A stretch of 51,572 nt of DNA from Planctomycetota bacterium (GCA_026692905.1 JAPLNL010000039.1:1-51572); one strand, 5' to 3'. Shown: positions 35,624 through 44,393, counted from the stretch's first letter. The notes: generated from the letters alone by a model not told the origin. Numbers and translations are program-made.

Positions 35624-35676
35624 GCCGACGTGGCAAAGCCCTCAGAATAGGGCCTTGCCTCGTCGGCTTTTTTTTT
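35624..35676 (+). terminator. Terminator-like hairpin E3 ahead of the histidine kinase
   Basis: GCCGACG pairs with CGTCGGC, with inner stems GGCAA/TTGCC and GCCC/GGGC, followed by nine T (35668-35676). It is entered by AGTAAGCCGACG, as in E1 and E2, while the inner stem is different in sequence but still paired. It sits 85 bases before the kinase ATG. Confidence 0.85.
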
Positions 35677-35761
35677 GCCTGTGTTGTTTGGGATTAGTAT
35701 TGCCGGGGAGCTGAAACGAAGCTGTTCGCCGTCGCGCATCGAGTTGCGGGCTCACGAAATC

Positions 35762-38152
35762 ATGCAGAACACCGATCGATTACCTCAGGTTGAAGACATT
35801 CAAAACTACGCCCAAAACATTGTCGATACAGTCCGTGAGCCGTTGCTAATCCTAGACGCAACACTTCGCGTTCGGTCGGCAAACCGGGCTTTTTACCAGA
35901 CCTTTCAAGTGTCGGCTGCAGAAACCGAGGGCCGTCTTATTTATGAGCTGGGAAACGGCCAGTGGGACATTCCCGATCTTCGAACGCTTTTGGAAGATAT
36001 CGTACCAAAGAGTTCCGTCTTTGATGATTTTGAACTTGAGCACACGTTTCCACTGATCGGTCACCGATTCATGTTGCTCAATGGCCGCAAGCTCCAAGCC
36101 GGTCTACACGGGGAGTTGCTCGTACTGGCCATGGAAGATGTGACCGCGAGAAAAAAAGCGGAAGAGGCGCTGGTCAAAGCAGGTGCACTACAAAACGCAA
36201 TCTTCAATTCCCCAAACTTTTCTAGTATCGCAACGGACGAAAAAGGAGTTATTCAGATCTTCAATGTCGGCGCGGAGCGCATGCTCGGCTACGAAGCGGT
36301 CGAGGTTATGAACAAAATCACACCTGCCGACATCTCAGATCCACAGGAAGTCATCGTCCGAGCAAAAGCCCTGAGCTCTGAACTTCAAACGACGATTACA
36401 CCCGGCTTCGAAGCTCTCGTATTCAAGGCATCGCGTGGAATCGAAGACATCTATGAGCTGACCTATATCCGCAAGGACAATACTCGTTTTCCCGCCATAG
36501 TTTCCGTAACAGCACTTCGCGATGGCCAAGAAAACATCATTGGCTATCTGCTGATCGGAACCGACAATACCGCTCGTAAACAAGTAGAAGCGGAACGGAT
36601 GCTGCTCGATCAGCGTGTCCGCGATCAGCAGTTCTACACTCGTTCGCTCATCGAATCCAACATTGACGCTCTCATTACAACAGACCCACGAGGAATCATT
36701 AGCGACGTGAATAAACAGATGGAGGAGCTAACGGGTTGCACGCGAGATGAACTCATCGGAGCACCTTTCAAAGACTATTTTACGAACCCTGATTTTGCGG
36801 AAGCAGGAATCAAGTTAGTTCTAGCCGTAGGCAAAGTTAACGACTACGAGCTAACAGCACGAGCGCGAGACGGCCAGCAAACCATTGTCTCCTACAATGC
36901 GACGACGTTTTATGATCGAGACAGGAAACTACAAGGAGTCTTCGTGGCGGCACGCGACGTGACAGAGCGAAGTCGACTTGAGAAACAAATGCAGCTTCAA
37001 GCAGGCGAACTCTCGGATTTGCATCGACGCAAAGACGAGTTTCTGGCGATGCTTTCCCACGAACTTCGAAGCCCTTTGGCTCCCATTTCCAATGCTGTGC
37101 AAATGCTTGGTATGCAAAGTAGCAGTGAGAACGAGTTCCAGAAGGAAGCCAGGGGAATCATTGAACGGCAGACCAACCAATTGCAGCACCTTGTCGATGA
37201 CCTTCTCGAAGTATCGCGATTCACCACCGGCATGGTCCAGTTGAGAAGGGTTTCGGTGACCGTTGGTAAAATTGTCCAGTCGGCGGTCGAAACGGTTCAC
37301 CCTTTGATTCTACAGCGCGGACATGAAATCAAAGTAACGGTACCTGCCGAACCGATCTGGCTGAATGCTGATGCGGCGAGACTTGAACAGATTTTGGTCA
37401 ACTTACTGACCAACGCTGCAAAATACACGGACTTGAACGGAACCATTTGGCTCAGCGCTGAACAAAAAGGGGCTGAATGCATTCTACGAGTCAAAGATAC
37501 TGGGGTTGGGATCACCCCTGAACTACTCCCATGTATCTTCGATCTCTTTACCCAAGCAGAACGCTCGCTGGATCGTTCGCAGGGTGGGTTAGGTATCGGG
37601 CTAGCACTTGTTAAGCGACTGACCGAGTTGCACGGTGGTACCATCGAAGTTTTCAGCACGCTACGGCATGGAAGCGAGTTTGTGGTTCGGCTTCCAGTGG
37701 AGGTGCCCAAAACCGTTGCGTCTCAGGTTCCAATCACCACTACTACCAAACTCCACAAACCGCTGCGGATACTTGTGGTTGATGACAATGTCGATACTGT
37801 TTTAAGCTTTTCGATGCTGCTAAAGGAGTCGGGAAATGAAGTGCAAACGGCACATGACGGGCAGACTGCGATCCAAATTGCCACCGAGACGATTCCCGAT
37901 GTTGTCTTGCTCGATATCGGCTTGCCAGGTTTGAACGGATATGAAGTTGCCAAGCAGATTCGCAAACAGCCATCACTCAGCAATGTCGTTCTGGTTGCCT
38001 TGACGGGCTATGGCCAAGAATCGGATCGGCAAGCTTCGATGGATGCTGGATTCAATCACCACCTTATCAAACCTGCGAGGTTGGAGCAGGTTCGAAAAAT
38101 ACTCGCCAGCGTCGCGGAAAATCTTAGCGTACCATCGCAAGCTGCCCATTGA
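35762..38152 (+). CDS. Hybrid sensor histidine kinase, three PAS domains plus receiver
   Basis: A 796-residue soluble hybrid kinase. Three PAS domains cover about residues 15-125, 140-275 and 290-410. HisKA has the phospho-acceptor His433 in AMLSHELRSPLAPISNAV. HATPase_c spans about 535-650, with N box NLLTNAAKYT, G1 DTGVGI and G2 GGLGIGLAL. A receiver covers about 668-785, with phospho-Asp718 in VVLLDIGLPGLNG and Lys770. It has no membrane segment, so it senses cytoplasmic cues, perhaps through a PAS ligand. No DNA-binding partner is adjacent. It is followed by heme oxygenase and a receiver-PAS protein. ATG 35762 is chosen since the first PAS starts soon after; an open frame from 35675 is less likely. 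Confidence 0.93.
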   Translation: MQNTDRLPQVEDIQNYAQNIVDTVREPLLILDATLRVRSANRAFYQTFQVSAAETEGRLIYELGNGQWDIPDLRTLLEDIVPKSSVFDDFELEHTFPLIGHRFMLLNGRKLQAGLHGELLVLAMEDVTARKKAEEALVKAGALQNAIFNSPNFSSIATDEKGVIQIFNVGAERMLGYEAVEVMNKITPADISDPQEVIVRAKALSSELQTTITPGFEALVFKASRGIEDIYELTYIRKDNTRFPAIVSVTALRDGQENIIGYLLIGTDNTARKQVEAERMLLDQRVRDQQFYTRSLIESNIDALITTDPRGIISDVNKQMEELTGCTRDELIGAPFKDYFTNPDFAEAGIKLVLAVGKVNDYELTARARDGQQTIVSYNATTFYDRDRKLQGVFVAARDVTERSRLEKQMQLQAGELSDLHRRKDEFLAMLSHELRSPLAPISNAVQMLGMQSSSENEFQKEARGIIERQTNQLQHLVDDLLEVSRFTTGMVQLRRVSVTVGKIVQSAVETVHPLILQRGHEIKVTVPAEPIWLNADAARLEQILVNLLTNAAKYTDLNGTIWLSAEQKGAECILRVKDTGVGITPELLPCIFDLFTQAERSLDRSQGGLGIGLALVKRLTELHGGTIEVFSTLRHGSEFVVRLPVEVPKTVASQVPITTTTKLHKPLRILVVDDNVDTVLSFSMLLKESGNEVQTAHDGQTAIQIATETIPDVVLLDIGLPGLNGYEVAKQIRKQPSLSNVVLVALTGYGQESDRQASMDAGFNHHLIKPARLEQVRKILASVAENLSVPSQAAH

Positions 38153-38248
38153 AAATAAAAACTCAATGACACCGGACGGCTTGCGCCGTTCCGCTATCGA
38201 AGACAAATTTCAATTAGACTGTATTTCGCTCAAGGAACGAAAACGATT

Positions 38249-38914
38249 ATGATCCTTCAACGACTGCGAGCCGAGACCTCGCGAAACCATGCTGCAATCG
38301 AGTCTCTGATGCCGGTGCTGGATCCGAATATATCGCTTACAACGTACAACCAACTCCTCAATCGACTTTTGGGGTACTACGCTCCGCTTGAAAACCTGCT
38401 TCGAACCAAAATCGAAGTTTATTGGCCAGACCAGGAATATCTTTGCATCGAACGCGCGAAGGTCCCGCTTCTGGAAAGAGACCTTCGAGCGATTGGCAAA
38501 GGGTTTGCGTTGACGGAACGTTGTACGAATTTGCCTAAGCTCAACACGCCAGCCCAGGTGCTCGGGTGTCTCTACGCGATCGAAGGCGCAACTCTGGGTG
38601 GTCAAATCATCAGCAAGCATCTGCTCGCCAATCTGGGGCTTGGCCCCGAAACGGGGGCCGCTTTCTTCCATGGCTATGGGACCAACATCGCGTTTCAATG
38701 GCAAACGTTTCGATTGTTCTTAATCAAGAACGCCGAACCTATGAATCAAGACGATGAAATCGTTGTCAGCGCAAACGAAACGTTCAAAACGCTGAGTCTA
38801 TGGCTGTTCCCTGAATCGATGGACAAATCAGAAGTCAAATTCCAATTTGACACATCATCTCAATTTCTTGCTCGGCCTACTTGCCTAGCTCTCGAAGGAA
38901 CACACATATCATGA
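38249..38914 (+). CDS. Heme oxygenase-like protein
   Basis: A 221-residue helical protein of the heme oxygenase superfamily, which cleaves heme to biliverdin, iron and carbon monoxide. The candidate proximal histidine is His14 in RAETSRNHAAIESLM. The distal-helix block CLYAIEGATLGGQIISKHL matches bacterial (BphO-type) enzymes with the G-x-x-x-G feature. BphO enzymes usually supply chromophore to bacteriophytochromes. Here the next gene, overlapping by ATGA, is a receiver-PAS protein without a phytochrome GAF/PHY region. No phytochrome is seen in the window. Biliverdin use elsewhere, or iron recovery beside Dps, are both possible. Confidence 0.85.
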   Translation: MILQRLRAETSRNHAAIESLMPVLDPNISLTTYNQLLNRLLGYYAPLENLLRTKIEVYWPDQEYLCIERAKVPLLERDLRAIGKGFALTERCTNLPKLNTPAQVLGCLYAIEGATLGGQIISKHLLANLGLGPETGAAFFHGYGTNIAFQWQTFRLFLIKNAEPMNQDDEIVVSANETFKTLSLWLFPESMDKSEVKFQFDTSSQFLARPTCLALEGTHIS

Positions 38915-40170
38915 CAAATAGCCTTCGCAGAATACTGATTGTCGACGAAGATCCTGTCTGTCGAGCCAACTTGCGAAAAATGATTCTGAGCGGATCGAAT
39001 CGTCCATACGAGTTCTATGAGGCGGAGTTGGGCAAGACCGCGTTGGAACAAGTTCGGGAGACTTCCGACACACCATTTGACTGCATACTACTGGACTGCC
39101 AAATGCCGGATTTGGATGCGTGTACGATGCTGCCTGCTTTATACGATGGTCATGAACTGCTGTCGTACCCTATTGTCGTTCTCACTGGCTCAGATCGTTT
39201 GGTGGGAAAAGAACTGTTGCGAAAAGGTGCGCAAGATTTTTTACAAAAGGATTCCATGACGGTGGAAAACCTTATTTACGCGATCGACAACGCAATCGAC
39301 CGCTTTGCCATGCTGACCGATCGCAAAAAGTACGAAATCGCCTTGAAAGAAAGCGAAGAAAAATTTAGATCGCTCCTGGAATCGGCCCCAGATGCCATGG
39401 TGATTGTCGATCAATTAGGGAAAATCGTTTTGGTAAATGCAGAGACGCAACGGCTTTTTGGTTACAAGTCGATCGAACTCATTGGCAACAGAGTTGAGAT
39501 CCTCATTCCAGCGAGTGCTCGCGCTCACCACGTGCAATTGCGGGAGGATTTCTCGGCACGGCCGCTTGCTCGGAAAATGGGAAAAGGGCGTCAGCTCACC
39601 GCGGTCCGGAAGGATGGAAGCGTGTTCCCAGTCGAGATTGCATTGAGTCCGATCGTCCTGGACAGTGGCTTACTGATCTCCAGTTCCATCCGGGATATCT
39701 CAGATCGCGTCCTCAACGAAAAAGCGATTCATGAGAGTGAATCGAGACTTGCTATAGGCGTTGAAATAGCGGGCTTGGCGTTGGCAGAGGTCGACTACAA
39801 AACCGGACTGAATCATCTATCGGCAGACGCGGCGCGACTGTTTGGATTAGCCCAAAACTTTCTCACTGTACCGCGAGAAACGGTGCATGCGACGTTTCAT
39901 CCGGATGACCAAGCCGAGTTGGCCATTCGGATCGCCGATTCGCTGTCGCCAGAGGGACCCGGCTGGTTTGCGATGGACCACCGCGTCATTTGGCCGAACG
40001 AAGATGTCCATTGGTTGCGAGTTCGTAAACAAATCTATTTCGAAGGGGAGGGGAGCAATCGTCGCCCCGTTCGCGCTATGCTTGCGGTGTTTGATGTGAC
40101 CGCTGAGAAAAACGTGGCGCTAAACCTAGAGGACTCCGAAATTCGTTTTAGGCGGCTATCAGCACAATAA
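38911..40170 (+). CDS. Receiver-PAS-PAS protein, truncated sensor
   Basis: A 419-residue protein with an N-terminal receiver (ILIVDEDPVCRANL; phospho-Asp in ILLDCQMPDLDACTM; LTGSDR; KD near FLQKDS), a PAS domain (about 140-260) and a second PAS/PAC region (about 270-405). It stops at SEIRFRRLSAQ, the opening residues of a further PAS domain. Relatives continue into PAS, HisKA or GGDEF output domains, so its output end is lost; at 40166-40170 the sequence passes into another gene's remnant. The ATG overlaps the heme oxygenase stop (ATGA). Without output it may act as a phosphate sink or be non-functional. Confidence 0.8.
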   Translation: MTNSLRRILIVDEDPVCRANLRKMILSGSNRPYEFYEAELGKTALEQVRETSDTPFDCILLDCQMPDLDACTMLPALYDGHELLSYPIVVLTGSDRLVGKELLRKGAQDFLQKDSMTVENLIYAIDNAIDRFAMLTDRKKYEIALKESEEKFRSLLESAPDAMVIVDQLGKIVLVNAETQRLFGYKSIELIGNRVEILIPASARAHHVQLREDFSARPLARKMGKGRQLTAVRKDGSVFPVEIALSPIVLDSGLLISSSIRDISDRVLNEKAIHESESRLAIGVEIAGLALAEVDYKTGLNHLSADAARLFGLAQNFLTVPRETVHATFHPDDQAELAIRIADSLSPEGPGWFAMDHRVIWPNEDVHWLRVRKQIYFEGEGSNRRPVRAMLAVFDVTAEKNVALNLEDSEIRFRRLSAQ

Positions 40171-40336
40171 CGCGGACACTCCTGCGATTTTGCAATGGAA
40201 CGCCAACTTGCGAGAATCAACGGCCATCGTGCAACGCCCACGTTGGGGCGTTGCGTCAGTCGCGTGTGACGCGGCGAGGCGAAAAGCCATCGAACGCTGG
40301 GAAAACGAAGGTGGGGAACTGGTTGTGCCAAGATGA
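40166..40336 (+). pseudogene. 3' fragment of an unidentified gene
   Basis: In a frame different from the sensor gene, an open stretch encodes NNADTPAILQWNANLRES, then IVQRPRWGVASVACDAARRK and IERWENEGGELVVPR, with protein-like composition and no start codon. Its TGA overlaps the ATG of the BON gene (ATGA at 40333-40336), a coupling seen for true operon neighbours. It is thus likely the original partner of the BON gene, with its 5' part deleted when it was joined to the sensor gene. The family is not recognised. Confidence 0.55.
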
Positions 40337-40608
40337 TGAAAATAAGCCTGATCACCGCAAGACCAGAAAGCGTCCAAATACGTTCGGAAAATTTCCGAAT
40401 GGATTTAGATGAACTAGCAGACAAAATCGATTCAATATTGCAATCGCAATTCGGCTTCAGCGTTTGCGATCTTCGTGTGACGATGCTGGATAGTGGGTTG
40501 GTTTTGGAAGGAACGGTAGGTTCCTACCATAGCAAACAACTCGCTCAACACGTGGCGACAAAAGTATCGGGGCAAACGATTGCAGCAAACAAAATTCATG
40601 TTTGTTGA
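40333..40608 (+). CDS. Single BON-domain protein
   Basis: A 91-residue protein. About residues 24-90 form one BON domain (LADKIDSILQSQFGFSVCDL, then VLEGTVGSYHSKQLAQHV). There is no signal peptide. A second ATG (40336) and a later Met near residue 23 are alternative starts, but the ATGA overlap with the upstream fragment supports 40333. It probably binds membranes or other envelope surfaces under stress, as inferred from the family. Confidence 0.75.
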   Translation: MMKISLITARPESVQIRSENFRMDLDELADKIDSILQSQFGFSVCDLRVTMLDSGLVLEGTVGSYHSKQLAQHVATKVSGQTIAANKIHVC

Positions 40609-41110
40609 CCGGCGTCCTGGTGAGCCGAAGCGATGGCGATCGATGAGAATTAGGCACCATTTTTCATGATGTGTCAGATCCGTTCTATTCCGGCGACTAT
40701 TTTCGGGACTTCTACCGGTGGAAATGGCTTGGAGGATACGCAAAACGTGTAGAGCACTTGAGCCTCAATGAATACTTAGGAACCGGTCAGGAATCACGTC
40801 CTGTTTTGCATCTAAGGCGTCGCAAAAACTCGAATCGCCATGGTGGTCATTTCATTTTGTTGAATGAATGGCGAGGGGAGCAACGTCATTAGATAAGGTG
40901 CTGCAACTCTTATCAGGTTAACAGTGCTCCGGCGGCTCACGCCGCTGGCAGGAATGTGCCGCCCTCCAGGCTGTTTTAGCTGCACGACACGCGTTGGTCA
41001 CTCAGCACGTAACGGCCACTCAAAATGTGGTCACTCAGCATCCCATTTTCGTTAGAATGGAGGACCCAATCCGCTTACCTGCTACAGCATGCATCGCCAC
41101 TACTCACACT
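40609..41110. promoter_or_regulatory. Intergenic region with three GGYCACTCA sites
   Basis: No reliable gene lies in this 500-base gap; a 73-residue frame at 40671-40892 has no recognised features. Ahead of the JetD-like gene, the 9-mer GGYCACTCA occurs at 40996, 41014 and 41029, the outer two as identical GGTCACTCAGCA 33 bases apart. They could be operator half-sites. An open frame runs through them in phase with the JetD-like gene. Confidence 0.45.
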
Positions 41111-42259
41111 ATGATTTCCCCAGCCGAAATTCGGGAAAAAGCCATTCGTCTCTACCCACGGGCCGTGGATGCTTGGCTGGCTGGAACGGCTGACCAATCT
41201 TTTCCGTGGCGAATACCGGTCAATTTGAAACTCTCGAATGTCCACTCCGAAAACGTCCACTCTGTGTACCAATTGAGAGCGGGGGCCAAGGAATCGATCG
41301 GCTATGGCTATTCTGTGGCCTGGGACAACCGCAACTCCCGCAAGTTCGGTGAAAACGAATTTCCCACAGCCATCACGATCGACTCATTCCCAGATTTGCT
41401 CGAATTGATAGGCAAGCAGAAAGAGTTCCGATGTCTCGAAAGTCGTGTTCAAAGCGTCCGAGAACGGCTACCGGAACTTGACTCTTGGCTAGTACGAAAC
41501 TGGTCGAAGCTCGTCGAGTTGGATTCGCTCGATGCGTTGATATTGGTCACGGAGTTTCTTATTCGCAATCCTAGGCCGGAATGTTTTGCTCGTGAGCTAC
41601 CATTGCCGGTACCCACCAAGCTGATACAAAAGAACAAAGCATTGCTCACAGAATGGCTAGACATTCTCTTGCCCGATGAATCGATCGATTGCAGTTGTGA
41701 CCCTCGCAACTTCGAGCAGCGTTACGGCTTCCGCTATTTCCGCAAGCATATACTGATTCGCATTCTCGATCCCGAATTGCAGGCAGAACTCAGGCTCTTT
41801 ACGTCGGAACTTTCGGTGCCACCTCAAGAAATAGCGAATTTGCCGATTTCGAACGCGAGAATCGTCATGGTCGAAAACCAAGTCACGTTGTTGACGTTGC
41901 CCTCGATCTCGCGCTGCATCGCATTCTTTGGAATGGGGATGGGCATCACGCAACTGTTTGATATTCCCTGGATCGCGAGTTCTCCAATCATTTACTGGGG
42001 CGATCTCGATGTCCAGGGATTCGAGATTCTCGCGATGCTCCGCCGACGTTATCCCAAGACGAGAAGCATTCTAATGGACTTAGATACCCTACGTCGGTTC
42101 GAGCATCTTGCAACCCCAGGAACAGGGCACCAGCCCGACATACCTGCCGAGTTGGAGCCAAACGAAGTCGAAGCGTTTCTGCACTGTCGCCAATACAATC
42201 TACGCATTGAGCAAGAACACATCTTGCAATCCGAAGTCAACGCGGCCCTGCCGGAGTAG
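41111..42259 (+). CDS. JetD-like protein (DUF3322 + DUF2220), solitary
   Basis: A 382-residue protein with the two-domain layout of JetD, the nuclease subunit of Wadjet anti-plasmid systems. An N-terminal DUF3322 region (about 1-190) precedes a DUF2220 Toprim-like domain related to topoisomerase VI A subunits. Predicted metal-binding residues are present: Glu255 in IVMVENQVTLLTLPS, Asp298 and Asp300 in IIYWGDLDVQGFEIL, and Asp323 in RSILMDLDTLRRF. In Wadjet, JetD cuts DNA together with the JetA-C SMC-like complex. No JetA, JetB or JetC gene lies within this window on either side. The start at 41111 gives the usual N-terminus; longer frames to 40994 are less likely. No clear ribosome site precedes the ATG. 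Confidence 0.85.
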   Translation: MISPAEIREKAIRLYPRAVDAWLAGTADQSFPWRIPVNLKLSNVHSENVHSVYQLRAGAKESIGYGYSVAWDNRNSRKFGENEFPTAITIDSFPDLLELIGKQKEFRCLESRVQSVRERLPELDSWLVRNWSKLVELDSLDALILVTEFLIRNPRPECFARELPLPVPTKLIQKNKALLTEWLDILLPDESIDCSCDPRNFEQRYGFRYFRKHILIRILDPELQAELRLFTSELSVPPQEIANLPISNARIVMVENQVTLLTLPSISRCIAFFGMGMGITQLFDIPWIASSPIIYWGDLDVQGFEILAMLRRRYPKTRSILMDLDTLRRFEHLATPGTGHQPDIPAELEPNEVEAFLHCRQYNLRIEQEHILQSEVNAALPE

Positions 42260-42279
42260 TCAGCTCCCAACGCATCAGC

Positions 42280-43971
42280 TTACTTGCTAGTCAAAACTTC
42301 TGGTTGTAGTAAATGCAGATAGTGACCATGGTCCGAGGTTACGATCACAAGCGATTCTTCCCACGCATTGCGAGCTTCAATCCAGCCAAAAATTTTCTCT
42401 AGCGCTAACTCCCCGCTCAGAACGGCACCAATCGAATTGTCGATGTTGTTGCTGTGATTGGCCCAGTCGACGTCGCCCGCCTCAACCATTAGCCAGAACC
42501 CATCCTTGTCCTCTTGCAGAACGTCGATGGCGGCTTGCGTCATTTCGGCCAAGGTCGGGTTCTCGTCTAAGTCCGCTGGCGAATAGACTTCCGCGTCTTT
42601 TACATCCAATACTGGTTTGTAGTCGCCGTCGGCGGTTCGAAACGGCAAGTGCCCCTTCTTGACTCCGAAGAACCCAAGCAGACGCCTCTTGTTCGCTACC
42701 GCTTTTTTAGTTGCCTCAGCGAGCAACACAGCCCCCTTTGCACCAGGCGTCCGCTGGGCAACCACGTACTTTGCAGACGGATTGCCGGTGCTGACATCCA
42801 CGAGCTTGCGGTCTTCATCTGCTAAGTATCGGTTGCCCGCGATGAAGTTTTGGCCTTGGCCTTTTCCGTCGACTGTCTCCTCGCCATGGCCACCACCCAG
42901 GACAACATCGAGACCTGGCAGCGGTGTCGATCTGTGCGATACGCTTGGCAGTCCAAGCATATCGCGGGTCAAGTCCTGATAGTCATCCCGGCTAACATTG
43001 TGAGCATAAGCTGCTGCGGGGGTGGCATGGCTTATCGGAACGCTGGTCACTGTTCCTACGGCAAACCCCTTGGTCCTCTGCAACCATTGCCCAATCGTTT
43101 CGACTGGGTTGAGTTTGTAGTCCACGTTGAGAGCGCCGTTGATTGTCTTGATTCCAGCGGTCAGCGACGTTGCAGACGACGATGAATCGGTGTACGCATG
43201 TTCTGAAATCTTCGATCGGCCGATTGGGTACTCGGTGTCGAGTTCTGTTTGCCACGGAAACGAACCAGCCAGGCGAGAATCATAGCCGCCGAATTTGGTT
43301 ACCGGTTTCGTGTTCAATTGAGCATCAACATCCGTTTCGACTTCATCGCCATACGGCGAAGTGACAACATATCCGAAGTCCGTTTTGCATTTGCTGTAAT
43401 CCTGAAACAGCAGGCCAGTTCCTTTGCCTTCTGTGTATCCGACCTTGTTCGACTTGTAGATGGCAGCGGCCTGCGTGGTTTGCCAATCCATTCCGTCAAA
43501 CACCACCAGGAAAACGTACTTCTTTCCAAGTGTCTCGGTGGCTGTACGTTGTAGCCGATAGACATCCGTTTGATCGGCATAGGGAGCATCTGCTCGAACC
43601 GTATTGGTGGGCATGCGGCCAAACAAACCTTCAAGCCTCGCCGAATCTCGGTAGATGCTTCCGGACCCCATATAGCTATCGAACGATCCGCCAAAGACGT
43701 AGACAGGGATAAGTCGATTGGAATGGTTTGTCCAAGCGCTGTAGCTACTGGGGCGGTTCCCCCAGTGTCCCCAGCTTGCAGTCCTAGACGCAATCGCCTC
43801 TGCCTGCAACCGTGCGATTCGATCGAACGAGGCCATCTCTTCTGGAGTTGGGATTTTTGGGCTGTCCACTTTCTCGACTACCTTTTCTGCCTTTTTTTCC
43901 TGTGCGGCGAGGTTGGAACAGCCCAATAGAGAAAGGGCCGTTAAGGCCAGCGAGTAGTTTCGATAGTTCAT
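42280..43971 (-). CDS. Alkaline phosphatase lipoprotein
   Basis: A 563-residue alkaline phosphatase superfamily enzyme that releases phosphate from phosphomonoesters outside the inner membrane. The N-terminus has a lipobox LSLLGC (Cys18), so it is likely a lipoprotein. Metal and catalytic blocks are VFLVVFDGMDWQT (Asp), the nucleophile region SSSSATSLTAGIKTING, GGGHGEETVDG, LMVEAGDVDWANHSNN and, at the end, IVTSDHGHYLHL. It ends 11 residues after that last block, shorter than E. coli PhoA at this end, but the metal ligands appear complete. It is convergent with the JetD-like gene, 20 bases away. Confidence 0.88.
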   Translation of the reverse strand: MNYRNYSLALTALSLLGCSNLAAQEKKAEKVVEKVDSPKIPTPEEMASFDRIARLQAEAIASRTASWGHWGNRPSSYSAWTNHSNRLIPVYVFGGSFDSYMGSGSIYRDSARLEGLFGRMPTNTVRADAPYADQTDVYRLQRTATETLGKKYVFLVVFDGMDWQTTQAAAIYKSNKVGYTEGKGTGLLFQDYSKCKTDFGYVVTSPYGDEVETDVDAQLNTKPVTKFGGYDSRLAGSFPWQTELDTEYPIGRSKISEHAYTDSSSSATSLTAGIKTINGALNVDYKLNPVETIGQWLQRTKGFAVGTVTSVPISHATPAAAYAHNVSRDDYQDLTRDMLGLPSVSHRSTPLPGLDVVLGGGHGEETVDGKGQGQNFIAGNRYLADEDRKLVDVSTGNPSAKYVVAQRTPGAKGAVLLAEATKKAVANKRRLLGFFGVKKGHLPFRTADGDYKPVLDVKDAEVYSPADLDENPTLAEMTQAAIDVLQEDKDGFWLMVEAGDVDWANHSNNIDNSIGAVLSGELALEKIFGWIEARNAWEESLVIVTSDHGHYLHLLQPEVLTSK

Positions 43972-44393
43972 GAAGTTGCAAAATCAAAATGGAGGGAAAC
44001 GACGAAAGGCAAAGGTCCCCATTCTAAGTCACCCCACCATGTTGCCTAGTTGCAGGCCCAATAAGGCGGTGACAAACGAAAGAGATCAATCAAAAATTCA
44101 CATTTGTCTTGAGGGCCGAAGGCTCGACACATCCTTTGCCGGTGGCGTGAGGCGGCGTGAGGCACCGGACTTGCTAATCCCAAGGATTTCAAGGCCCGAA
44201 GGGCCGACACGCTCGATCATGTGTCGCCCCTTCGGCCCTTCGGGGCTCGTCTCTCGATTGTGCTTTGCACCGAGGCTTATCAGCCACGCCTAGGGATATG
44301 TCGGCCTTTCAGGCCTGATTTGCGCACTTTCAAAACTCACGCCTCGGGTTTTCAAACCAATCTCGCACGTATGCTTTTCAAAAAATGCTTCGA
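43972..44393. repeat. Cluster of GGCCGAAGG/CGACAC palindromic repeats
   Basis: No gene is seen. Related units occur at 44113-44130 and 44193-44210 (GGSCCGAAGG...CGACAC type) and inverted at 44221-44246 (GTGTCG...CTTCGG) and about 44297-44317. The middle pair can form a long hairpin of about 60 bases. The cluster lies beyond the end of the nadE gene and upstream of the phosphatase. Such clusters recur between genes in planctomycetes; function unknown. Confidence 0.7.

Noticed and set aside
40671-40892. A 73-residue plus-strand frame
   Set aside because: Aromatic-rich start but an Arg/His-rich random tail, and no family resemblance; likely spurious.
41111-42259. A complete Wadjet defence operon
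   Set aside because: Both neighbours were read in all frames and none resembles JetA, JetB or JetC.
42280-43971. Alkaline phosphatase as a truncated pseudogene
   Set aside because: It ends soon after the last metal block, but all recognisable metal and nucleophile motifs are present, so it may be a normal short-tailed form.
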